Shown here piece by piece: positions 49,561 to 63,480 of a stretch of 64,000 nucleotides of DNA (its first letter is position 1; every line of letters starts with the position of its first letter). Source of the DNA: Synchiropus splendidus. Taxonomy: Eukaryota > Chordata > Actinopteri > Syngnathiformes > Callionymidae. The stretch is from NCBI RefSeq assembly GCF_027744825.2, contig NC_071347.1, positions 13,992,501-14,056,500 on the forward strand, read 5' to 3'. The notes under the pieces are model-generated. The model ran no database searches. It saw nothing but the letters and a program-made list of their open reading frames with translations, and was not told the DNA's origin. The position numbers and the translations under genes were made by a program.

Positions 49561-52500
49561 ACGAATGCTTCTGCAGAAATGTTCCCTTGCGTACGTTGTC
49601 ATATTTGCACCCGTGTTGTTTTTTTTTCCCTCCAACAAGCTTGTTGTCCACAAGCTTGATATTAAAAAGAGAAAAGGTTTACATTAACAACTAACAAAAG
49701 AAGAAAAAGAACATTTCCCAGAAAAAAAGAAGTATTTTCTTGGAAATGAAATGGAGGAGGTCAGCTATGGTCACATAGTTTTATATTTCACCTATTCAAT
49801 TGGAATGTTGGAGTCATACTCCCAGGGACTCTTTATTTTTAAATTGAATTATTTGCTTTCTTCAAGTAACTTGATATACGATGGCGACAATCCTGACCTG
49901 CTTTCGTGGCTCTGTTCAGTACGTTTTCTCGCCCAGACAGTAGAGTCTGTGTTCACCTCTATTGTTCACAGCAAAAGTGGAGCAGACTTCCACCACCTCA
50001 CGGCCCCTCCGGGCACAGCCGACGGATGCGAGCTGTCAGCGTGGAAGAAAACAACACGTCCCGCCGCCTGTGGCGTGTGTCGCTAGTTACAGCCCAGATA
50101 CATTCACTCCCTCCACTGAGATCAGATTAAAATGACACGGCGGTAATAAATCACGCAACTATTGAGGATATTTCATCTGATTGGCTTCCTGCCTTGGCAT
50201 GCCCTCACTTTTCATCAGAAGTGACATGGCCTGGTCCTGTACTTTGATGCATCACACCTGTTGTTTCCTGACAAGCGGTAAATATGAACATCTTTCCCAC
50301 CCAGTCTGTGCCCTAATGTCTTTTCCAGCTCTTTAAAGCAACAAGCTAGCACATTAAGAAAGTCAGAGCCATTTCACCAGACATTAAATATTTTACTTTC
50401 CAAGTCACTGTTTTCTTAACATTTCCATTTCCATAGGCTTTTGTTGGACATGCTGTCAATTAGACCAAACTGGAGAAGCTGAATGTTGAAAATATCGCAC
50501 GTCTTTCACAACCTCGCTGGGTTAAAAGCTTCCTTGTTTAACCGTATCTCACCCAGAGTTGCTGTGTTTTCAGAGGATTGTCCAAAAGGAGTCGCTGAGA
50601 TGCGACATATTTCCCGCTGTTAAACAATGTCACATTTAATGCATCAACAAATACGAAAGTGTGAGGTACTAACTGGCTATCTGTCAGTGTGGCCACCATG
50701 GTAGTGCAACGTGTCTCCTGAATGACCCGATAGATAAAGTATACCGTGCAATTCATAGCTTACGTTCACTTATTCAATTTGTATTTATTTTGTTCTAATT
50801 TTTGTGTTTTATATATATAACCCTCTGTAGCCTTACAAAGGAAACATTTTCTATGAAGAATAACACATACTGTTTCCCAAGAATTTCAAATTTCTTCTCC
50901 TCGTAATACACTTTTATATCTTTTTTTCAACATTTTAACCCACCAATAATTCCGTTTTCATAAATTGTGTTTCAAAAATCTAAATGTTTAGAATGGAAAT
51001 GACTCATTTCAGATGTCAACCTGTATTAATTAATGCATGCAAAATAATACTGTACATAGATTTTTATTTGTCAACATCTAAAATGCCTTTCAGTAATCTC
51101 CATCACATATGCAACACTTCCGTCAGTCCAGATTACTCCACAAACACATCCTCTACGTCCTATTGTTCTATGTTTGTTGAAGAACATGGGCAGTAAAATG
51201 AAGAACAAGTGAGTTTAGTGACTCAAATGTGGTTGCCATGCAGTTCCCTGCACCCCCCTGTTCTGCTTTTCCTCCAGTGATGGGCAGTTAAACCTAACCA
51301 TTGACCTCTCACCTCACGTCACTGTAAAAACTGACTGGCAACAGTAAACTGGCATTCAAAGTCAGGAAACAGTTTTAGGGTTTGAAGATGATTTGACCTT
51401 GCTGTGCTCACTTGAGCATACTGTTTAGAAAAACACAATAACAGTATTATTAGAGGAAAACAATATATGAATATAAATAAATATGAGACAAAAAGTTTAA
51501 TTTAGAAATAGCACGGGTGATGGAAAGAAAACTCAGCATTATTAATTATTATTAGTATTATTGAGCAATAGACATTAGAAACTGATTTAAAATATAAATA
51601 AATAAAGTGTGTGATATATGAAACACATATTTGAGAATGCACTGTCCTGGATAAAAATAAATCTGAGAAATGTTATTAAAATTAAAAAATAAATAAATAA
51701 AGTATATTGTAAGTCATTCATATATAACGGCTTAAAAAATAAAATAAATATATTTTTTTAAATGTATTTGAAATAAAAATACATTTCCAGCTGAAAAAAT
51801 AAATAAATATAAGTATTTAAATATATAACTTGATATATACATGTAAAAATTATTATTATTATTAGAAATACTGTAAATCATACTGAGATTTTATAGCTAT
51901 CAAGTTATCAAGTTTTAAAGTGGAAGAAGTTGACTTCAGTAAGTGATCATATTTACATGAAAATCCAGATGCGAACATATGATTCTCTGATTATGATTAT
52001 GACATTCATCGTTTAAATCCAACAAGGGTTTAAGCAAGATGTTTATCTTTTTTAAGTGGACACATCTTAGCGTCCATTCAAAGTCACAAGACTGAATGCA
52101 AATTGGATGATCAGTCCTGTCAGCATTGACCATGATGGACTTAAACATCGCACGCACATTCTTCATGGGCTTCTCCTCTGAGGCAGGTGAAGGAGTTTTC
52201 CAATCCTCTCCCTGAGAGCGTTCTCAGGGCCTCAAGGGTGACTAGACCGAAACACATGCAGATAAAAAGGACTCCGAGTGCGCATGTGAATTTTATGAGA
52301 GATCAACAGGTTGAGGGTGAGATGCTAGAGTCGGCGGGTCATTCCGCCAGACTTTGAACATTCCAGGACGACTGTAAAGTTTCTCCAAACGTCCCAGTAT
52401 CGGGTGAATATGAGAATACGTCTGCTCAGATTAATCTGATGGTGTTGGAGATCTGGCAGCCAGAAAATATGACAACTCAAAACCATACACGTGGTGATTT

Positions 52501-53029
52501 TTCTTTTTTTTAATCTAATGCATAACACATGTTTCTCTCAGATATTAAAGCTGCATTCATCTTTGTTTTTTTTTTTTTTTTTTAATCTTGACAACATACA
52601 AGGGTATGTTCTTAACCAGGGAATATGCCAGGCAGGATTTGCTTGCACACATCTTTCATAGAATTTTACCGATGTCAGCTTTACCTGAGGTGTCGAGGAA
52701 CTGGTCACGTTGCTTCCGAGACATCTTCCTATTGATGAGCCAAGGTGATGTCCAAGTGGAGAGAGGCAAATCTGGAGTCATGGGAATGTTTTGGTGTAGC
52801 CCGTTAGGGATTCTGGAGGAAGTGAATTCTGGCCGTCTTCGCTTTGGCTGCTGCCCCCCTGACTCAACCTTGAATAAGCAGGGAAAAAAAGACGGACGAA
52901 CACATAGAATTTTACTTTTTCCTTTACATTCATATGCAAAGCAAGACTGTATCTGAATATAATTGATTTAAATAAACTGAATTTTATTTCACACTTTATT
53001 TTATTTCAATTTTTTTAACTCACCTATAA

Positions 53030-53205
53030 CAGGCAGAAGGTGGAGAGGAAGGCCAAAGAGGAGATTTATGGATGTGGTCAAAGTGGACATGAGGTCTGTA
53101 GGTTGGAGAGAAGAGGAAGCAGTAGACAGGGTGAGATGGAGGAAGATGATCCGCTGTGGCGACCGCTGAAGGGAGAAGCCGACAGGAAAAGAAACATAAC
53201 ACAAT
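53030..53205 (+). mobile_element. LINE 3' end fragment
   Basis: Contains GAAGATGATCCGCTGTGGCG followed by ACCGCTGAAGGGAGAAGCCG, the usual end of an abundant fish LINE. Strand taken from that consensus; clade not assigned. Confidence 0.55.
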
Positions 53206-55749
53206 ATACCGTAGCAGATTCATTCCAGTTTAGTAAAATAAAAGCAGCCCTGGAAGGCAGTTTCCACCATTTTGAGAATGGCCGATTACTTGGAAGAAAA
53301 ATGCTTCTTTAAACTTTGACACAGTTTAAGATGTACATGGAAAAAGCGAGCGGCAGACACACACCTTTGCACCTTCACCCAGCACCAGACTCCCCTGACA
53401 ACGCTCCAATTAAGCTCCACCACATGGAGGCGATTGAGTGTGAAATTGAAAACAGCGACACATTATAGTGTCAACTCTGCACTCTAATGATGGGAACTCA
53501 CTGTAAGATCTCTGACACTGCAGAGGGTGAGTCAATGTTTTCTCTGGATGCGGCATAAACAAAGAGACTCTGAGGTTCTCGGTTTGAAGGGAGCTCTGAA
53601 ATGAAAGCACAAGTCTTGGCATGGCGGGTCTGACGCTCTTCAACAAAGGAGCAGCTCCAACAAGAGGAGTGGCTGATACAAATAACCAAAGCCCAGTTGA
53701 GTCTGAGAGGGAGTTTAAGTCGTGATTAATCACTTCACAGCAGCGATAAAATTCCTGCTTTGTTGTGCTGTGTTTTGCAGTGTTCAGGCGTGTTACTGCT
53801 CATGGTTGAATTCATCTGTGACTTGGCAGACATGAAGAGGCATTTGTGTCCTCGCTTGTCTGTGTGAAGTCATGTCAGAGTCGTTTATTATCAGTCAAAG
53901 TATTAAACTCCAACGAAGCCATTTCTGTGTCTGTAACGTTGACAAGCTTGTTTTGACTTTCAGCTGACAAAAAGAGGTGATAAACCCTTTTTTATAATTA
54001 TTTCTTAGAAGCAAAACATGAGTTCAACGAAATAATTGACTCCATTTACCTTTTCGTTTGCATTATCTTCACCATGGAGGTGTGAAAATACGAATTCCAA
54101 TAACAGATAGTTAACTTTTGTATCATCAAAATTCTATATTATCAATATTATGATCCGGTTTTGAAAGACGCTGTTTTCTTCGCTGCGTGTTGTCCGAGTG
54201 AGCTCTGGAACGCTACTGCCACCTGCTGTCTCATTTAGCTCATTGTTGTCCATGATATTCTAAACACGTAAAAACAATGTCTAATCTATGTAGATCAAAT
54301 AAATGCTGATCCACCAAAACGTTATGAGTAATGCGATAAAACTAAGGTCTGTTTTATTAAGAAGAATTTATTTATCATTTAATTTTGTTGAATATTTTCC
54401 CATATCTTTTTTGATAATCTTTTTTTTTTCTTTTTCATTTTGTTTTTTGCCTTGCTTTCACACACACCTGCAGTGTGTGTGCAAAGAATTTGGATTTTCA
54501 TGTCCGTCTGTAAATTAACTGTCTGTTCTATTCCAGTATTGATTTCCAATAATAAAATCATAATAAATAACAATAAATTCTACATAAATTCTACAAATTA
54601 AATCTACAGTACTAATCTCCTGCGACTCAACCACTTGAGCAGATTGAGACGAGTCTAGCTCACCAGGACTTGGAGTTAAACAAAGCGTAATTTCCACAAT
54701 GATTTGTTGCCCTTCCATCCACTCACAGCTCAGTAAACACTTTGTCGCCTGTGCTGTGTTTGTTTCTCCCCATCTGTTTTCTCCTCAGGCTTCACTTTAC
54801 TACTCGTTGACTTTCATCACTTTTGCTTCTCGCTTGACTTTGCAGATTGTGATATTTCCGCCCCACAGATTACATCTTTCAAGGTGTCCTGCAGAGAGTG
54901 AAACAACAGGGGTCACACCAGCTTTTGGGTTTGCGGTCTTCAAAGAATACACATGAGAGAAAAACAACTTCCGTTGCAGGACCTTCATCTCGCAGTCATT
55001 TGTGTGAAGCTATAAAGACCGTAAGTCATGATGGGCTCCTGCGCCTGCCATAAACATTCACGCCAGCTCAGTCTGTATTCTATTTACACACAGAGTTAAT
55101 GATGTCAAGGAGTGACGGATTCACTCCTGCCCGCCGGGATCCCTCCAACCTCAGAGGCCGTGGCTTGATATACAGATCTGTCAGCTCTCCTCTCGTCTTT
55201 TATTCCTCCTGATGACTGCGGGGAAGACACCCGCTTCCTAATGCGTATTTAACTTCTTGTCTGCCCTGTCACCAGATAGTTCAGAAGATATCGGCCCTGC
55301 CACAGGGGGACGTAGGGGGGCTGCCATGTTTTTGATGAGACCCACTGCTGCACTCTCCACTGGGCCCTGCCAGTTCCGTCTTTTCATCCTCCCTCGCTCC
55401 CACGGCTTTATATCTCTCTTGTCAAGACTTGTTCTGTCATTACTCACACCCGCTATTTGCTGCGGAGAAAGTGCACATGATCATTTTGTGTGTGAGTGAG
55501 CAGAATGAGCTTCCAATTACACAGCACTCAGGAGCGCGGCGTCCAACGGCAGCACTCAAATCACATTACGATAATTGAGAGAGGCTTGGTGCCGGACAGC
55601 TGAGTCGGCACCAGGGTGATTGATTAAATTGTCATATCCCAGGAGCTAATCTGAATAAGAGGCGGGATGCTTATTCCAGTCAACAGAATTGTTTATGTTG
55701 GCACGGTAAATAATGAAATATTAATTCCATACATTACTTTTCTCTGAGG

Positions 55750-56076
55750 GCTGGTGGGCATCTCCCTTAGAGATAGGAGTTCTGTCACTCAGGAGAGACT
55801 TGGAGTAGAGCCACTGCTTCTCGGTGCTGAGAGGAGTCAGTTGAGGTGGAGCATGAGAAGATGCCGCCTGGACGCCTCCCGATGGAGGTGTTTCAGGCAC
55901 AGCCAGCTGGGAGAAGACCAGGTCCAGGTGGCAGGATTATATCGCTTCACTGGTCTGGGTGAGTCTCAGTATCCACCAATTGGAGCCGGTGGATAGGGCT
56001 AGAGCTAGAAGGCTGTTTGGCAAAGCTGTTGCCCCCGCGACAAGGCAACGCATAAGCAGATATGGATGGATGGACA
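55750..56076 (+). mobile_element. LINE 3' end fragment (Rex3/RTE-like)
   Basis: Collinear with a common fish repeat: GGAGTAGAGCCACTGCTTCT, AGGTGGAGCATGAGAAGATG, CCGCCTGGACGCCTCCCGAT, and a terminal GATATGGATGGATGGAC tail. GATG tails are described for Rex3; clade assignment is from memory. Confidence 0.6.
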
Positions 56077-58339
56077 TTAACTGAGGGACAAAAGTGCCTA
56101 GGAAAATTAAGTGTTTGAATTAGATTGTGTAATGATGTAATATACAGGGTGCCAAGTGTCTGAAATGTCCGATTTTTAACCAGATTTAAACCTTTTCCTC
56201 TTACTCTGCCGCAGCGCATTAAGGGAGAAGTTGCGGCAGAGAGCCAAATGGTGATTTAAAGGAAAATAATTCACTTCATGAGGAGAGTAGATAGCTTTCC
56301 TTAAAATCTGAATTAAAATGCTGAATGATTGCATAATTGCGCATTTAAAAAGATTAAAACATCTTAAACCATTTAAGTAACATCGCGGACATTTCTGATA
56401 TTGAATTGTTATACGGTCTCGCTCCCTTTTGTTTTCAGATTCATGTTCCACTGTGAGACAAATGTGTCCATTCCGTTGCAAGGTATCATTTGGTGCCACT
56501 GAATTGCAAACCACGCCGTTAAATGTGACGTCATCCACACCTTTAAAGCTTGAAAGACGTCATTGAAAAATGAAATAATAATAAAATAATGAAAATAAAA
56601 ACTCATTGTGCAATTCCGTAATATCTCCAGTAGATGTCCCTCTACACTCTGTTTCAAATCTTCGTGGTCATGAAGCGACTTCCCAGTAAATGGACGAAAT
56701 AAAGATCAAATTAAACATCACATTGGCAGAAATGCAGCTTTTATTTGGGTTAATAGAGGATTTTTACCACTTTAAAAGTAATTTATGAGTGGCGTTTTTA
56801 GATTTTATATATATACACTTTTTTAGCCTCCACATGGAAGTGAAACAGGCGAACTCTGTTCAAACATGCGGCTCCTCTGTGTGTTGTCATGGTGATGTGT
56901 CCTCTCCCAAGCTTGTTTTGATGGGGATTCAGGATCTGCCGCTTTTGACCCTGTCAAACTATCATTAGGACATTCTGATGGAAAGAGAACTGAATATTTG
57001 GACACAATTCTGGACAAACAGCCGCAACGCAGGAGTTAAAATTACACTCACTCACGATGCCAGTCATGTAACTCAGCTTGAAAGGATTTGAGCATGAAAA
57101 TAGTATTTCACCGGTGAGTTATTTTGAGCTATTTATCCTTTACTCACTAACAGCATTACATTTAAAAGCCGAGCGTACCAAGGTAGCTTCATTTCACTGC
57201 GTTTATTTACACTATTTCTGCAAGATTTGTTTGGTGAATTGGACTGTTGATAATGTTATTTATTTTAACTTTTAAGATCAATGTTACAATCACACCTGAT
57301 GAGGCGTTTTCGAGTTTATGACGGTAATATCTGACAACCCGTGCGCAAATGTACGTGGGTGTCCTGTCAATCAATCTATGAGCGTTTATATCTTCAGACA
57401 TGTGGCGCATAACTGTATCCATGCAGCCTTTACGAGACCTTCCTTTTCGTCCCTTCTGTTGTTCGGCTTGATGCAACCTCACAACAGTCGCAGCATAATG
57501 TGGGCCCACGGGAAATGTAGTTGCCTACCCTGGTTTTAGCCCATTATGAGCCACTTTCTCAACTCTCTTCAGTAAACCTTGGTCCTCTCTTGACTTGTTG
57601 ATCCAACTTACTTCTTATTTTTATGTGCATTGCTATTAGTTTTTTGGTGGGAAATGCTAATGCTCAAGGTTAATTTGGATTGTGTGGGGTCGGGGGTCAA
57701 CGTGCCGACCCAGCCACATCCACACACTGTGGTGTTCTGACACCTCTTGTTCCAGAACCAGCAGTTATGAGGACCATGTAACAGGTGAGTGCGACTGGAC
57801 TTGGTTTTCTGTTCAGATGAAAGTATAAATTTAGCACTTAAATTCATTCCAAGCTGTGGCTACGAATCTTTTGTCAGATGTGTGGGTAGCGACTTCCCTC
57901 CCCTATTCTCCTATTGTCAAGTCAGTGGATACATAAAATTAAATCGATCCATCTTCCATTTCGGCGTCACTTATCCCCAGCCTGGACTCGCACCATCCGG
58001 AGAGACATTACAGGAGACACGGGATTTCCACACCGCAGTCGCTCGCCATTGTGTCCAGAAAAACAAAGCCGATCCATCTGAAGGTGCTTTCCCTCACGGC
58101 CTGTATTACACCTCCATCAAAGTTGGTTCAGATAAAAACTTGCCGCTGCTGAATTCGTATTGGCAGCTTTGGTAATTGATTATGGGTTGAAATGAGGACC
58201 GTTCCTTGCCAGACTTTGAACAGTGAGCTGATCTTATTTAGATTTAGTCAAGGAGAGGACGGGGGAGAACAGAGGAGCGAGGAGAGAAAAGCTTGAGTGT
58301 CTTATCTGCTGCCGGTGGTCACATACACTTTTCACACCT

Positions 58340-59310
58340 CCTGTTCTATCAGCTGTACACACACACACACACGTTATCTTTGTGAGGACTTCTCATTGCC
58401 ATAATAATTCCCCAGCCTCTCATCCTTAACCTAACTATCCAAAACAAATGGCTGAGCTTAGCCAGGACTAAACCAAACTTAAACGTAAATGATCCCAACA
58501 AAGGCATAAGGTCATCCTCACAAGGATGGTGTTATGTCAAGAATTGGAGGATAAACCAGGTAGACACACACACATTTGTATCTCCATCTATGTGGGGACC
58601 ACACATTGCCATAACCCTTTCCCCAGCCTCTCACTCTAAACCTATATCCCCACAAGTAATGATAAAGCTGGTACTCACACACACGTCTCTTGCTATATTA
58701 GTGAGGACCGTCATTGACATACATTGACATAACCCTTTCCTTTAACTTTTTCCCATCTAAAACAAATGGCTAAACTTAACTTTTACTCTCAACCAAACCT
58801 AAACCGAATGATAATAACCACGCTATTTTGTTATTTTAACCCTCAAACTGAGGCTTGACAAAGTGAGGACTGGCCAAAATGTCTTCACTTTGCAAAAATG
58901 TTCTCACTCTGTTGATTAAAAAATCACACAGGTTCTCACAAAGATAGAAGTTCAAGAACGCACACACACTTGCATGTTTGTCTTAGTGAGGACTCTCATT
59001 GACATACATTGACATAATGCTTGCTCCAGCCTCTTCCCCTAAACCTAACCATCTAAACTAATGGCAACATGTAACCTTTAATCTTAATATTTTGGAGTTT
59101 TAACCTTCAAAATGAGGATTGAAAAAGTGAGGACTGGCCAAAATATCCTCATTCTTTCTAGTTGTTGTGAAGTTTTAAGCCTCCATTTGTGGTTTAAACT
59201 TGTGGGGTCCAGCAAAAGGTCCCCACAAAAGCAAAGATCCCTACTAAGAGCTGTGTTTCCAAGAATGGGACCCCACAAGTGGCTATGCAAGGAACACACA
59301 CACAAACTGA
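58340..59310. repeat. Tandem 'gaggac...cattgacat' repeat block
   Basis: At least three imperfect units of about 270-330 bp with CA-rich borders. Each carries a version of GAGGAC(C/T)(G/C)TCATTGACAT, CCTCACTCTAAACCTA and, in two, AGTGAGGACTGGCCAAAAT. A CA microsatellite opens the block near 58358. Confidence 0.75.
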
Positions 59311-61988
59311 AAGAGATCATTGGACACATAAATACACGCTTCTCTGAAAGAATTAGAGACTAAATAGCTGCTTTTGTTCCTCAGCCGCAAAATCGTCTTG
59401 ACAAGATGTGTAATGGAATTTTTAGACAAACAGGTTGATGAATATCCTCGCAAGGACTGAATGGCTTTCTTCTCCTTGACTTGGCATAGAAGTCAAATAT
59501 TTCACAGGTGTCAAACACAAGGACCTGGGGCCAAATCTGGCGAACAGTTTGAAGTGTTTATGGTCAGCTTCAATCCCACAGTGACTTGATGATTTCTAGC
59601 AAGCAGAGGTTCAAACTGTCATTTCCAAAATCGGAAAAAAAAAAAAAACTGTTGAATGCGGGAAGAAGGCGTTTTAAGAAGAGAAAGTGAATCCACGTCG
59701 CTGCTTATAGTGGAAAATCCTGGGTCTTTTGTGCCGTGAGACGGCAGCCGTAGCGAAGGAGGAGAACTCAGGTGGCGTTTTGGCAGCAAGCACAGAGATA
59801 AGCTACTAAATTGAGCCTCCAAGAAACACAGCCAAGAACTAAATGACAGAAGGATGTTTAATTCCGCTCAGTTTCATATTCGTGTTAAAGCATTGCCAGT
59901 AATAGACAAAAAGTGAATACAAATTATGTTGGCCCACAACTACCATGAGTCGTCTCATTCTCCACAGAGGAAAGAAATACTTGACACAAGAAGAGAGGAG
60001 GCTGCCAGGAGCAAAGGATTTCAACTCAACGGAGCAAAAGTGGGATGGATATGAAAAGTGAGGTGAATCCTGTCCTTGTTGTAACTTTGCTCCAGACTGA
60101 AGAGGGAAGCCTTTCATTGAACGCCAGTCTGTTGCAATGTCAGACGAAGTCATGCTGTAAAATAAAAGAATCTTCAGTCTGACCAAAAGTTTGGGATGGA
60201 AGTAAATTCATTCATCTAGTTTGAACATTATGACATCACCGGTCACTGACCATAGCAAATGACAGAACTTTTCTGATGTTTATCTGATCCACTGGTGATA
60301 CACTTCATCTGTCTAGCAACAATGAAGGCTGGGTTTCATCACTGTCGTTTCCGATGGGACTGTGAATGCCACCGCAGCCTCCACCGCTCTTAGCATTGTG
60401 TTTACCCCATGGCTTCAACCACGTCTGCCACTGTTTCCACATTATTTGTTTTACTTTCCCGCTACCTCTGTCACAGTGTTTTGACCGTAAATTGGCTCCG
60501 TAAATTGGTGGACTGTCACGGCAGACAGACGCGCCGTCACTATGCGTAGACGCAGCACTTTTCAAACTCAAAACTTATGTTGAAAGTAGTAATAACATCA
60601 GGCTCCATATCTGCATCTGGCTCTTTGGCGCCTACAGGGTTAAGACTTCAGGTGGTTTAAATGTGACCAGATGTTCGGGAAGACCCTAATCCTAATCTGA
60701 GCCGGAAGCTAACTGTAGGTTAATGAGAAAGCACATTGAAATAAGGCTATTTCTGGTCTGAAACATGCATGGAAACGCCAGGATCTCGGGAATCTCAGGA
60801 CTTCAGCCATGTTTTTAGATGCAACTTCGCATGTTCACATGTTCTAGTACAAAGTGATTGTGTTTTAGCAGCAGGTTTCCTCAGCAGCTCAGGGAGAATT
60901 GGCACTCTATATCCAAACACGGCTGCCAGCTGGTGTCTCTATCGCTGCTATCATGGCCAATAATCATCATCAGGGTTTGGAACACGACACCGTTGAATTA
61001 TTAGCCTCGAGCACGCACATATTTTAAGACAGTTGACTGGTGTCTGTGTGGGAAACTTTTACCGAAAGATTAATTATCACGTGGATCAGAGGTAATGAAG
61101 CAGCATTAAAGCATCACTGATGAGTTTGTTATTGGTGGCGACAAAAGAAAATTCTGTTTTGCAAACATGAGACACCTGTATCCACTCCATTACTCTCACC
61201 TGTGCGACGACACGAGCCTTTATTCCTCAAAACCCATGAGGACAAATTCATTTTTTTCAAAAACAGTATTATCCCAGCAGACAAAACAAACCATTTTCCT
61301 GTACGAGTGGTTTCCCTATTACATTTGAACAGGAAGCAAATGAGGGAGAGGAGACTGCCTGATGAGAAGTGTTCGTCTGTCTGCCAGCTGCAGTGGAGAA
61401 CTCGCTTTGCATATCAGAGAAGTGCTATTATGGGCAGAGCCCGGCAGACTCTGTATCAGCAGATGTAATGACTGAATAAGAGGTGACTAAATGAGAGGTT
61501 ACCAAACACACACCTGTACATACACACTTGAGGAGAGACAATGAAACGGACCCACACCCAGAATGCATTGGTGGTTTTACAGGCAACAGATTAGCGATCT
61601 GCATGAAAATATGCATTCTTCTCGCAGACTAAATACGTATGCAGATGGACCGACTGAAGCCATCCACGTAGTGAGCAAGTGACAATGAGTTTACCATGAG
61701 AAAGAGCGTAGGGAACATTGGATGGGCGATGATAAGAGGTGCTGAACATGTGTGTTTTGTTATCTGACAGAAGGAGCTGAGAGTAACATCACAATGGCTG
61801 TGGTTTAACACAATGAATAAACATGTATATAGCTCTGATTTTATGATTTAAATAAATAAATAAGTTTAAAAAGCACACAACAAAACTTGATCTAACTTAG
61901 CAGCTAGTCAAATGAACAAATCGCATATTGTCGCACACCAATTGATTTATTTCCTGCGTTATATATGTTTTTTCAGATCATTGTAAAC
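59311..61988. other. Gene-free DNA
   Basis: A short hAT-like fragment with 'ctggggccaaatctggc' is at about 59508-59545 and a poly(A) run at 59634-59648. Nothing else recognised. Confidence 0.6.
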
Positions 61989-62363
61989 CAGAGGTGGGGA
62001 ATTACATTTTCTAAGGGGCCAGATTATATATTGTGAGTGTTGCGAGGGGCCGTTGAACCCAAAGAGAAGAGGGTGATGACATCATGTGTGATTATGAAAT
62101 TACACTTTGAAAATGCACAGAAAATGTTGGCTTGTTGTGTTTTATTTAATTTAAACCACATTTCATTTAAAGATTATCAAGGTGTCTGGTACATTTCAAA
62201 ATCTACTTTCAATTCTGATGTATTTTAAGTCACAAGAAAAACTGCACAAGACAAAAATGTCAGAGACAACAACAATGTCAGTTTAATAGTTGCACTCTTA
62301 CTCCAGGAGGGCCACATAAATACAGTCAAAGGGCCAGATTTGGCCGCTCTTTACCCAGGACTG
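61989..62363. mobile_element. hAT-like non-autonomous element
   Basis: Left end CAGAGGTGGGGAATTA and right end TTTACCCAGGACTG are imperfect inverted termini. Flanks TTGTAAAC and TTCTAAAT match at 6 of 8 positions, consistent with an old 8-bp target duplication. Internal 'gggccagatttggcc' wording is typical of this group. Confidence 0.6.
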
Positions 62364-62732
62364 TTCTAAATGGAGCAGAGCACCTGAGCATCTGCAGGAC
62401 GTGAATGGAGGTCATCCACTAAATCCAAATGGAACTGCAGAACACCGCAAAATGGAATCATGTTTATGCTTTTGCTTTTGTGAAGCTTGTGAGTTGCTGG
62501 GGTCAAACAAACAGACCGACACCGGTAAAAACATAATCGCCACCGAGGCTGAACAACTAGAACAGCACATTCATGTGCAGACTAGGAGCTCACTCTATAG
62601 AATGTTACAGATAAGCAGCAAGCAAGCCTTTTCCGCCCCCCTTAAACAACGACATATTTCAGCACTTCAATCACATCATCATTGTAAAGACCAACAAACA
62701 TCTCATCCATGGTGGAAGTAAATGGCGTACGA

Positions 62733-62957
62733 CAGGGGTCTCAATCTGGTCCTTAAAAGGCCCCAGAGGGTGCAGGCTTTTGTTCCAACCAGTCAAGCGA
62801 ACACCATCTCACCTATCAGGTGTCAGAAGGCTGGAATCAGTAGTCTGGTGCTGTGTGTTTCAGCTGACACCTGATTGGTTAACCTCTACGTGCTTGCAGG
62901 GTTGGAACAGAACCCGCACCTACTGCAGCCCTTTGGTGGATCAGTTTCACACCCCTA
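62733..62957. mobile_element. hAT MITE with 8-bp target-site duplication
   Basis: Ends CAGGGGTCTCAATCTGGTCC and GGATCAGTTTCACACCCCTA form inverted termini. Flanks GCGTACGA (62725-62732) and GCGTACAA (62958-62965) are an 8-bp duplication with one mismatch. 225 bp, no ORF of its own. Confidence 0.8.
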
Positions 62958-63319
62958 GCGTACAAGAAGCCTCAAAGTGAAGAAATTCGATTGAAACATA
63001 ATACAAAGTTAGTATCTTGCTTTCTGTATGAAAAAGGCTTCATTCTTTCTCCGTCCATTACCATCACAAACCATCATCAGAGCAGCAGCCCTGTGGTAGG
63101 TATCTGTCACTCCCTCATTGACTCTGTCCTAGTGAGCCCAACGGCCACATCTGACCCAGACTACTATCACATATGGCCACTGACATCACTGGTGAATATC
63201 TATCATAAAACACCCCACCACTAGAAGCATGTGCCCTACTTGTGCTCCATAATGCATTGCAACAATTGAAGTTCTTCTATTTTGTCCTCCATCACTGGGC
63301 ATCACACATATAGACAAAC

Positions 63320-63480
63320 AACCAACCACTAGCTCATATATTCACATCTAAGGGCAATTTAGAGCGCTCAACTAACCTGAACCCCAAATGAGCATGTTTG
63401 TGGACTGTGGGAGGAAACCGGAGAACTCCCAGAGGACACCCACCTGCACACAGGGAGAACATGCAAACTGTCTGTAGTTA
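63320..63480. repeat. Fish interspersed repeat ('gtgggaggaaaccggag' type)
   Basis: Contains GTGGACTGTGGGAGGAAACC and CACAGGGAGAACATGCAAAC, the same family as 33575-33815 in the opposite orientation. Nothing recognisable lies between 63480 and 63948. Confidence 0.65.

Larger units (their letters stand above)
49565..58335. other. Gene-free DNA with scattered LINE fragments
   Basis: No exon recognised. It contains very AT-rich DNA (51420-51900), LINE fragments at 53030-53205 and 55750-56076, and a repeat-free block with homeodomain-like motifs at 55530-55740. Confidence 0.6.
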
